From Limnanthes douglasii subsp. nivea (lineage: Eukaryota; Streptophyta; Magnoliopsida; Brassicales; Limnanthaceae): a DNA stretch of 64,000 nt. Within the stretch, counting starts at the first letter, position 1, and each line of letters starts with the position of its first letter. Below the pieces are notes generated by a model. It ran no database searches. It saw nothing but the letters and a program-made list of their open reading frames with translations, and had not been told where the DNA came from. The translations under genes and the position numbers were made by a program. The DNA lies in the NCBI GenBank assembly GCA_036936605.1, contig JAUPFV010000001.1:316092809-316156808 (forward strand), given 5' to 3'. Below are positions 31,283 to 41,711 of the stretch, one piece after another.

Positions 31283-33560
31283 TTATAAAGTCTGGGAAAA
31301 AAAGCTTTGATTGAGCATTAACAACTCGACGATAATTGGCAATAGAGGTGGATCTGACCCATAATGTTTTATAGTATTGATAAAGGTAGTTCTACTATAT
31401 CCTAAAAATATTGTTCTATTTTTATGATCAACTAGTTGCTTAAGAATGAGTAAATGATGTTTTTTCATAGTTCTACAGATTGGCCCAAAATTGCTTGAGT
31501 TAAACTTTTCTTAATTTGCTTAACCTTGGTTTCTTTATCATTTTTACCATTCTTAATTTCAAGCTTAAGTTTGTTATTTTTATCTTGCAGTTGATGTTTG
31601 GAAGTGTTGATATTTTCAATTTAATCATCCATAGATTTCAAATCGATTTTAAAAGTTAGCTCTTTATTCAACAATCTGCCTTTCGTTTTCTCCAATTGAT
31701 CTTGTAATTTATGTTACAATTCTATCAATCGTTCACCAAAATAAATAGAAATTATTATATTTTCATATTAAAGGACCATGTCCTCAGATAAGAACTGTGT
31801 GTTAACAAATATGATAGAGTTGAATAAACTTTGCAAGGTATTTCGTAAATAAAAATTCAGTATTAATAAGACAAATTTTTTAGAATTAAGTTAGGAAAAT
31901 TTTACCTCAATTTGAAGCATTATTTAATATTGGAGAAGTTAGACATTGGTAAGAGTTAACGATTATTAAGTTTAGGACATTTGACTATAAAACGGTCAAT
32001 AAATGATCGTTGATCTAACGAGAATGAATCACCTATGAAATTATTTGACCATGGATTATTTTTAGCATTAATAGTTGTAAGAGGAAGGTATCTACTAGAA
32101 AGACATGATAATCGTTACGATGTTCAATAAGAGCAGGAATGTCGCCTGTATTGACGAGACTAAGGGATTTTGGTAAACGTTGGTTTGTATCTTGGGCTAA
32201 AGGAGGATTTTTTTTTTCTGAAAGAGAGCTTTCAACAACTTTGTTCTTCTTATTTTTAACGCATTTGTGAATTTTGGTGAGACTGAAAATAGTAGCAGCA
32301 CGATGCTTCTTGGATGCTTGTTCATTGGATTTCTTGATTCCTCGTTGTTTGGGAATGAAAAAAATCTAAGAATCTTTGGTAGCAGTATCCATTATTTTGT
32401 ATTCTTTGGAAAGAAAAAAATCCTTCTATCGACCATAACAAGGAAAATGGTAGATTTTATTGTGTAAAAATATTGTGGAATTTATATGTCAAAATTGTTT
32501 GACCATCATTCAAAAGTTTGTCAAGAAATTTACGTCGGGAATTACATTTTTCCAATCCTGAGAGAGTACTTTAGCTTCTGGAAAAAAAAATTCATATATG
32601 CTATGAAAATACAAGAATAAAAAAATAATATATGAAAATCAAACACAATTTTTGTCATCCGTCGTATTTCAACTTCATTAATTATATTAGATAATTTAGA
32701 CTCTCAATTTCCACTAACATAAAATAAATCTTCTCAGTTATGACCAGATGTTGGCAGTGTAATTATGCTTCTAAGTTTTGGGGGTACCAGAGTAGTATAA
32801 ATTAAATCCAACAAATTTTTTGAATTGGCATTCACATAAAAGTATAGAAATTTCAAAAGGTATCTTCAATAAGATAAATGCTATAATTATGCTATTTATT
32901 GACCGTCATTTTTTGGGTGAAAGTTGGCTAGGAAATAGTCTCATAATTGAAAGAATACTAATATCTTGGGATTGAGTGGAAACCTAATACCTCACTTCAT
33001 CGTCCTATAATATAAACATACTTCATTTCCAACGACACGGTGCAAATAGTCTTCTTTTGATGGGATGCCAATTCTTCATCATTAAGAATACCTATTTTAA
33101 ATCAAATTATTTTTTCCTCTTCATCATTATTTTCAGCATAAATAAAATTCTGACGGGAGAAGTATCGATAAAAAATAAAAATTTATTTTCTTCAGGTTGG
33201 TTAGATGAGTAGGTAATAACAGGCGTAGTACGTTTTTCTAAGTTCTGATCATTATCCTTCTCATTATAAGCTAAAGGATCATATGTCCTTCGGGAAGGAT
33301 GAAATTCTTTCTTTTAGTAATTTTCTCAGTACTCAGTTGGTGTGACTAAGAGGGGTTGGATAAATTTGTAATGGTTCGATATCTTCTCTACTAACATATG
33401 AGATATATTATGAAGTTTTAAAGCCGTTGGCACCTGGTGATCTAGAATTGTCTTCAAGTTGACTATTTTGTTGGTCATCTTGAGAGTCTAATGGATCATA
33501 ATTTGATTCCTTAATTGTTGATATTTTTCATGGTGGATGAATAAAAATGATGAATGATAG
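31283..33560 (-). pseudogene. E4 aORF remnant
   Basis: Minus-strand sequence resembling the aORFs of E1/E3/E6. A block like LCPSQLS followed by an ASxLSKI-like helix lies near 32920-32850 (RLFPSQLSPKK). A TTTTTTTCCAG acceptor-like site at about 32579-32589 precedes PEAKVLSQDWKN, at the same place as the conserved intron. Lys-rich sequence follows, then a coiled coil (about 31760-31500; LQDQLEKTKGRLLNKELTFK). The C-terminal HHLLILKQL block (31456-31430) leads into LGYSRTTF. Many stops. The assignment is by block order, not by an intact frame. Confidence 0.5.
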
Positions 33561-35607
33561 ATGATAGTATAAGAAACTATCGTCTAAATCTAATTATCTA
33601 GATAATTATTGTTTATGTTACTTAATCTAATCGAATTAACGGTAAAGAAAAATACTCGAGAAATGCAGTGAAAGTAGATGAAATCTTGAAAGATAAATGT
33701 GAAAGGTGTGAGTTGCACTAAAAGAGAAAAGTTTCTTATAATAAAGATTGCAAAATTAGAAAAATTCTCTAAATATATATAAAATAAACGAATGAATAAC
33801 ATTCTTTGATCTAAAGCGGATAAACAGTGTAGATGCAATGTTAGATGTGTGTCAGACACAATATGTCATAATTATATTGGTTTAGAATATATATTATGAT
33901 GTCATTAACGTATTTGTTTTAAGATTAATTGAATGTGTATAAATATTTGACAAATAAGATAACTGACGATAAATTAAAATTAAAAAGTGATATGAATTGT
34001 ACATTTTTTTATTTTACTAATAGTATTTAAACATATGGGTATATATTAGGACTATGTGGTCATAGTAAAATTATATTAATTGGAACATCATTACCCTTAT
34101 TTAGGAAAAGTAAATATTCATATTATCAACGAAAATTTATTGAGTAATATGTCATTAAAGCACCGGATAGATAACAATAGAAAATAGAAAATAGAAAATA
34201 AATATATAGCATTGTGAAAATAACTAAGTAATAGCTTTGTCAAAAGAGAAACCCACTGAAAAAATATATAATTATTGTCAAAAGATGATGTTTGGATTCT
34301 AGAATATGACACTCCAAGTGAATAACATATAACAAGATGAAGACAGGCCGATGATGGAAAATACTTAGACATATAAAGTGGAGAAGATACCAAAACATAG
34401 CTAAAGGTGGTTGAGATAGTAGAAGGTTCATGGAAATTATAACATATTACTAAAACACCCATAGTAGTTGATATGTAAAATAGTAATTTACGTAATAGAT
34501 GGTTGACATATGTCATAAAACACATGCATCACCCATCACAAATAATTAAGAATAAAATAGTTATAAATACATGGTCTGGTCATTATAAAAAATTATTGCT
34601 TCATTTGATAATAAAATTACATTTTACTATCACTTTTGATCAATAATTAGTCCTAACCTGTTTGGAAAAACTATAAGAAGGAAATTCTTTCATCAACTAC
34701 CTCCCGATCTTGTTTACGATCTCAAGAACCTCAAGGATTTTTACTCCTTCTATAATGTTTTATGCAAGTTTACGGATACATAAGAAGGTTTACAAATTTA
34801 TATGAGTACATGTTCATCATTATATCTTCTTTAGGCACGAGCACCTCCTAATTCGTTGGTATGACTTTTTTTTATCTTATTAACAATTTTTTTGAGGCTA
34901 ATAGTACTCTTGATATGTTTACCTTGAAGTAATATGGATGCTACTCACATAGGAAGATTTAACAAGAAAACTAAGTATTTTTTATTTGGGAAATCGTACC
35001 AGGAAATCTAGCAGTCTCATACTTGTTACTTATACTCTTTTTGTTTCAACAAAATTGACATTTTTCCTCAAATGAGGTTTAGCTAATAAAATGTTATTAA
35101 GAAGGCACGAACATGGTTAGCACAAATTGAGCTCTCAAGATCGAGTAAATTTTAACTAGATTAACCTGCACCCGTTAGTGAGAGAGAGCATCACGTCGTG
35201 TACAAAACTTCATATTAAAAAAGTCTTGAAGCTAACACTCACTCCAGAAAAAATTAAAGCCGTAGCCACATGGGCTCCATAAATTTTAAAATTTGAGCCT
35301 CAATCACTTTGCCAAACACACAACTCACACACTCGAGCTTGACAAACACAATTCATGCACGACAATATGATCGGTCATGAGAGTCGCTACGAATGATTGG
35401 GGCCCCGACATGAAAGCCTCTATGCACACTTTATATCATGGTTTGGGGGTTAATTATGGTGCTGAGGTGCACAGTTCACTTTACATATTTTTATGTTGTT
35501 GTTCGGGAGCCATTGTATATTCAATATTTAAATACATAAATATAATATCACACGTGTTAAGATGATATCATTTTTAATTTATCATATAATGCCTAATTAT
35601 AAAGTAT
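33561..35607. other. AT-rich sequence with no recognised feature
   Basis: Contains a short (aatagaaa)n stretch at 34176-34200 and chance open frames such as 34525-34118 on minus, whose composition is hydrophobic and shows no family motif. It should contain the aORF of E5 if that element was complete, but I cannot identify it. Confidence 0.4.
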
Positions 35608-35640
35608 TTACGCCACCGAGGTATGATAGAGCTCACCAAC
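35608..35640 (-). other. Partial conserved non-coding box 3' of pol (E5)
   Basis: Plus reads cgccaccgaggtatgataga then gctcaccaacat, matching the gcaccaccagggtatgaaag region of E6 and the corresponding E3 sequence. It lies at the expected distance from the E5 integrase C-terminus. Confidence 0.5.
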
Positions 35641-35799
35641 ATTACACAAAATGTGATAAAATATTAAAAACTTACTGTTTCCAATAATTGTAAGAACCGT
35701 TATGTAAACAACGTAGGTTAAAGTATATGTAAGAGCATATAAAATTTTGATTCATATAATTTCAAATGTTTCACATTAAAAAAGTGTGGTCCTTTTGCA

Positions 35800-37145
35800 T
35801 CAATCAAGTTATAAGTACCAAATTTGATCTTATTTACTACATTATAAGGTCTTCTCAATTTAGCCCAAGCTTGCCAAAGCTTTATATTTTGTGTGAATGA
35901 AACCCCTTACGAGGATCATACATTTTTTTTAATTATATAAAAGTGAATCTTAGAGTCGTACATGTTGACATATTAACATTTAGTAAGATCTTATCATCTT
36001 ATCCTCAATGAAGTCCAACTCGACAATGCGACTACTCGTGTTTGTTCTTTTATCATATTTTGTGATGTAAAATGACGACATAAATTTTTATGCTCGCACC
36101 ACAGCCTCTATAAACCAAACAGAACAAAGTTTCACTTGCTGTGATTCTCTGGGTGGTTCGATAGGAATATAGTATTTTATAGAGGCATTCAGTCTATTTA
36201 CCTATGGAATCCTTAACGATGCACTGTAGCCCATATACATTTTTTCAGTAAGATATTTTGACCTGCCAATGTTTTAGGAGTGAAAGGCTGCCGATAATTT
36301 TTGTTGAAGGCCTCAGGTGCTATAAAATAAGAAAATATTTTTGTTTTGAAACGACATCCTATAATTGAAGATTAAGATCCTAAAGATCTAGGTAGTGCAA
36401 CAAATGTTAATTTGGATGAAGTGTACAACTTATTGAGGTTGGATCTTCACTAATTTCTACATCTCCACCCATTAGGAGAAGTAGTTGAGAATTTTTATGA
36501 TGAATCAATATGCTATTGATGCTTTCAGTAGGGGCACTGTAATGTCTAAACCCCATTTGTCGAAGGGAATAAGTTTAGAGCTCGACTCCACGTGTACCTT
36601 TAGAGCATAAATAGAGTTTGAGAATAATTATCATGTATCACAATGTTGCACAAAGGCATATGCATCAATGTGTATTATGGCCAACTAGTAGCATGGTAGT
36701 AAGATTTTCTTATGAAGATTTTATACCGACAGTGGACACCCCATTATTTTTTGTGGAGCTCTTCGAGTACTAAGGTTGATTCGTCTGAGCCCAATCATCA
36801 AATGAACGGTATTAAGAACCTGTGATGGCAATAATTATTTTCAGGTAGTTTATAACGAGCAAAACGGATTTTGACACTTCTAGCCTCGTATTTGTTGTTA
36901 AGAAATATTACTAATCTGAGGTAAGCTCTGATGAGAGTTTTCCAATCAATTGGCTCATCGATATATATAGTCTCGTATGTTTCCTTAGAGGGATTATACC
37001 ATGATGTCTAGTATATATCATATTTGTTTTAAGGGATGACCCGTAACTCTGATTCAGAGTTTCTTGTAGACATGAGTGCATCAACTATATTGTTTTCAAC
37101 TCGTGGTACTTGTTTGTACTGTAATTTTTTAAGCTTGAGGGCCCA
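35800..37145 (-). pseudogene. E5: heavily decayed Tat-like pol remnant (second RNase H to integrase)
   Basis: No long frame survives, but block order on minus is unmistakable. The end of the archaeal-type RNase H is at about 37110-37020 (VENNIVDALMSTRNSES). The spacer is at 36960-36770 (DEPIDWKTLIRAYLRLVIF). The zinc region is near 36760-36650 (LEELHKNNGVST, then LLVGHN). The integrase core end is near 36140-36090 (ETLFCLVYRGCG). The C-terminal domain is at 35925-35820 (KGFHSHKI, then SFGKLGLN, then GTYNLI). Homologous blocks in E3 (23929-22183) and E6 occur in the same order. LTRs, gag and protease are not recognised. Confidence 0.62.
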
Positions 37146-40100
37146 GCCCATATTTTTTATACATACAAGTTTTTTAGGATAGTTATGGTGTTAAAATGAT
37201 AATATATGAATAAAAGTGACAGTATATTAAAGATATTGTTAAATTGAAGACGGACAGTTTAGACAAAGATATATCTGAATGAATAATATTATCCAGATGC
37301 ACAATTATGTAAGCATCTCGAGCTATTGATGTAAAGTTCTATTTAAAGATTATATTACACATATAACAACTACATTAAATTGTATATATTATATAAGTAA
37401 ATGAAAATAATATCACATGTCGAGTGCCAGTATAATTTATTCCTACCTAAGCTCATTCCTGCAGCCCCCTTCATCTAACGTAGATCCTAATAAGATGTGG
37501 GTGGTTTTTATTTTTTCAACACATGGAATTGTTAAGCAGGTTGTTTGTTTATATTAGGGTGGGTGGTTTCTTGTAGTGGTGGTTTATATTGGATGATTAA
37601 GTCTTAGATGATTTTTTTATAATAAGTAAAATTATTAGGTATTTACTCACAAATGGTTTTGTTTTAATTTTATTTATTTTTATAGTTTTTAATTGGAATT
37701 AAAATAATGAAAGTATACTTGAAGATGTATGGAAAATCCTCTTGCTAGAGGTATGAGGCGTTGCTGAAACGCTTCGACGCTACCTATTACGCTGCAATCT
37801 CGCTTTACAGCCGCAATTTTTAATATAGTCCAACCCCCGCTAGTTTTCATTTCTGGTTCCGCCACTGATCACGACCATTGACATGCATGAGCATATATGG
37901 TATATCGATATCGGGAAGGAGTAACTATCCTAAATATGTATAATATACATTTATCCTGCATAAACGTTATAAATATGTATCCATAAATTAGTTTAATCAG
38001 TAAATAAAAAAATATCGGGCCATTTAAGAGTAATTGTTTCCTCTTAGGGTAGTAGGAGAAATGTGTATGTGATCATTTTGCTCCGGGAAGCGGGGAATGC
38101 GGGATCCTGATTAGATGGTAGCTATAGCGTTTGACTAAGGCATGTTGCTTGAGTCGAGAGTGAATATTGAAATGTTGTGGCGCCTGTGTAAATCAAACAC
38201 CATGCGTACAATCATGATCACAACACACTTATATTTATAAAAATTCTGTGACAACATGTATTATCCCATCATACGATTTTCAATTTTTTGCAAGATACGC
38301 ATATTTTTTGCTTCTCAAATCCAGATAGGGTAATTCACACACTGCAACGGTACACCAATCTTGGTCCAAGTTTGATTGCTAACTCGAAAAACTAGAGATC
38401 ATAGGGGCATAGGTCGGTTCCTAAGCTATCATATATCGATATTATATCCTAAAAATACCCATGAGAGACGGATGAAACATAAAATCAAACAATAATAGAC
38501 GATGTTTACCTCTTGTGGAAGATATTTTTTGATCTTCCAGAGCATGTGAAAGGTAGTTTGATGTTGAATCGACATCAACCAAATTTGTCAAAGAAAATGC
38601 ATTATATGCAGGAACAATGAAAATTACCAAAACAATATGGTAATTAGAATTCAGATTATGGCGCACACACCGACTGATAGATTCGAACACGAGACAATGA
38701 TATTCATGATTGTGTTTGGACACGATATTTTTCATACCACTCCACTCAGTGTTACTAAACTTATTGCAACTAATTATGATGTGCCGCAATAAACGTGATC
38801 CTTCTGGGTTGATGATTATTATTTCTACCATAACGATCTCATGTTATTACTCTTATCCATTCTCGATGCAACAAATTTCTTATAGTGATACATATTATAA
38901 TTTATTTAATCAAATATGGATACCTTTGGTTTTTCGGGTGTTAATGGATCTTGCCAAGACAATGGGGGTGGTCATTTTTTATAATTGATTGCTTGAAATT
39001 AAAATCTGGAAATAACAGGTATCTTCAAAGAGTTCAGTCATTTTTGATAATCTTGTTTATAAAATTAACAAAAATACTTTTTGTTTCTCACATGCGAGGT
39101 GATTTATAAACAAGAAAGTGAATACAAATCTTGTGTATAATATCGTTTTTTATTCATAATTAAAATTAGAGATGGTTTGTGAGGTTTTGATGTAAAAATG
39201 ATTGTTTCTTTTTTAGTATAACAAGAGGAAAATACCATTGATTTGATTGTGGATTGTTGTTTAACCTGAATAATCAATTTCATATATTTAGTTGCATTAT
39301 TATTTTATTTTTGAGTTTATATATAGTGAATTCAATTTTAATATTTTTTATTTCTTCGATTATATAACTAAATTCAAATAAAATTTTGATTCAACCAGAT
39401 TTTATTTTTATGCACTAATACCGATTTAAAATCTTAGTTCTTTTGAGTTTGTTACTAATTAATATATAAACTTACAACTTGTGTTTAATAAACTAACACT
39501 AATAATGTTTTATATAATCGAGATTGTATTATACGCGTGATTAGAAGATTAAAGTGTACTCGTTAAGTTGATTGATTTTTAACTTAAGTTTTTGTGTTAC
39601 TTATGATAATAATTGATTAACGAAGGTTTAATTTTTAAGTCTTCTTTAAGTTATGATTATATGATTTTATATCGATTAATTTACATATTTAGAATGATGA
39701 ATGATGATTTAATTAATTTTTTAGAATATGTTTTTGATTGATGAGGGAATGCTTGCCGTATCTACATAGATTGATTGTTATTAAACTCTGTGTGCTTGTC
39801 TATATTAGTCATTTTAAATTTATATGAATGTTATGTTTTATAGCACTACATAGAGGATAACATGACACTTGGTCTCACTGTGATGTTGTTATATTATTGT
39901 TATCCACAAATTATGTTATACGATTATTTGTTTACATGTATCCGTTTTGATACGCAAATATATATATATATGCTACACATGTAGAGTGTTTGTTAATTAT
40001 AGATGCAGTTACATGTATTATTATGTTATAGCATTAAGCTGACACTTATTCTGGCACAATACTGAATTATGTCTTATGTGTAACGACAAATACGTTATAT

Positions 40101-40894
40101 ATGCATTTTATATGATATGATTATGTACATAACACTATCTCCATTGATATTTACATTATTAAATTAATATTATTTAGTGCTTTAATTTAAATTTGGTGTT
40201 TTCATTAATATGATAAATGGTAAGTTTTGATTTTTTTATTAATATTTAAATTGATTTTTCTTGTTAGCCAATGAAGTGTAAGTTTAAGTAATGAAAGATA
40301 TTGTAGTTACTTTGATGATATCAATAAGCTGCATATTCATTGGTGTTAAATAAATAGTAGATAATTAATTTTTAAAGTGTGCTTAAGTAGTTGGTTCTAG
40401 AAACTGGGAGTTCAAGTGGTCTATATAAGAATGCTTGTGATAATAATAAAGTTTCTAACATTACACTTACATTTCTAAACTATAACAGTTATAATTTAGA
40501 AGTAACTAATCTAGAGTTTGAAATTTTATATGAAATTGAAAAGCAACATTATTTTGGAGTAGAAATAATAAATCATGAATTTTAGGTTCTATGTGAAACA
40601 TTAATGTAACAATATATAATATTATCTTGAGTGATCAATTCTTTAATAGTGTTTTTTGATTCAGACACTTCCATAGATCAAAATGTTGCATTTGTTTATT
40701 TGATTGACTTTTGCATTCATTTTGCTATTAATTATTCTTTGTTAGTGGGGAGAAAATCGATTGTATCAAAAGTTTCTTTTCATTCAGAATTCACTTGTGT
40801 TTGAAAACTAACTATTGGTAGATAATTTTTTTTCTAGGGTTATAAATTGTCTCACACAATATGATATTAGAGACTCTCATAAATGGTTTGGTTT
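37146..40894. other. AT-rich region without recognised genes
   Basis: Only chance ORFs are seen (for example 38831-38442 minus and 38710-38988 plus, which overlap on opposite strands). At 37851-37867 TTCTGGTTCCGCCACTG looks like the end of a plant DNA transposon (reverse CAGTGGCGGAACC), but the partner end is not found. A short (TA)n lies at about 39959-39970. Confidence 0.4.
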
Positions 40895-41249
40895 ATTTTG
40901 GGATGAGGGTAGTTTGGTAAAGTTTTTTGGTAAGTTTGAAGTATTAAGTGTTTAGTGTAAGGAGTAGTGAGATAATTGAGCAACCTGCTTGTATTTAATA
41001 TTGATCACCCTCATTAATGAGAGTGGTTGAGGTATTTATACTCTTAATCAATGACCCATGGGCTTACCGGGTCAAGTTATGAAATCGGGTCAAGTTTAAG
41101 GACCCATTAGTCTTTTAAGTTGATTAGTAAGTAGCTTAGTCAAAACATGTTTTACATTTGTCCTGTTCGGATTTTTCAGTGGATTTTTATGGTCCGAATT
41201 ACCCATGTCCGGATTAAGCAGTGGGTTGTGCTTGAAGTATCCGAACTCA
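40895..41249 (-). repeat. E6 3' LTR (approximate)
   Basis: Delimited by similarity to the E3 LTR and by the polypurine tract (AAAAATGGGCTAC on minus, about 41265-41253). A TATAAATA box on minus lies at about 41041-41033. No second LTR is present, so the left boundary is approximate. Confidence 0.6.
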
Positions 41250-41613
41250 TTAGTAGCCCATTTTTAGGCCTCACAAAATATTTTTGGTAGGGCTAAAAAA
41301 TCTATCAATCCAGTGTCAACTTCATCCTATATGCTCATGTCATCCGGACTAAGAAGTTCATTTTCAATATCAACCCAATTCGAAAGTTATCAGGATTGGT
41401 TTCTCCTCCCAGAATTCTAAGAGTTTTCTTCTTGGATCGTGGGACACATGTCAACATTTGGTTCGACCTACCAGTCGTTATTTTTCCTAGACCGAGGCAC
41501 CCACTAAGTCTAGAAAGTTATCTATGTATTTGATTTTTCACACGTTTGCGCAGCCTTTAATCATTGCAAAACCCTCTTCAACTTCTCCTAGGTAACTGTT
41601 ACTTTTTTACTAT

Positions 41614-41622
41614 TATATAAAT
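41614..41622 (+). promoter_or_regulatory. Candidate TATA box for the E6 aORF
   Basis: TATATAAAT, 98 bp before the conserved ATG at 41712, followed by a CT-rich leader. Equivalent to TATATAAG in E3 (18681-18688). Confidence 0.5.
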
Positions 41623-41711
41623 TCTTCTTTCACTATTTCATTGTCTTCCACACTCAAAGATTTTTTAGAGAGATTCACATATTTACCTTCAAATCATTCT
41701 TGAGAGGTTTT

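Larger units (their letters stand above)
28440..33560 (+). mobile_element. E4: partial Tat-like element without LTRs or integrase
   Basis: On + a protease (28600-29150), RT (29240-30080) and dual RNase H (30200-31130) follow one another. Then, without any integrase signal, aORF-type sequence appears on the minus strand (33560-31283). I recognise no flanking LTR pair or target duplication. It may be a separate element truncated at both ends, or a rearranged continuation of E2; the repeated protease-RT order after 28440 argues for a separate element. Confidence 0.6.

Noticed and set aside
34118..34525. 135-codon hydrophobic minus frame
   Set aside because: No family motif, signal peptide logic or upstream promoter; overlapping frames show the same composition.
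37056..37100. A + strand FLVDMSASTILFS frame resembling a retropepsin active site
   Set aside because: The same bases on the minus strand give the second RNase H end (VENNIVDALM) in correct order with the rest of E5 pol, so the + reading is a coincidence.
38442..38988. Overlapping opposite-strand frames of 129 and 92 codons
   Set aside because: They overlap on opposite strands and neither shows a known domain; probably chance.
40391..40585. 64-codon + frame
   Set aside because: Asn/Tyr-rich, no motif, in AT-rich flank of E6.
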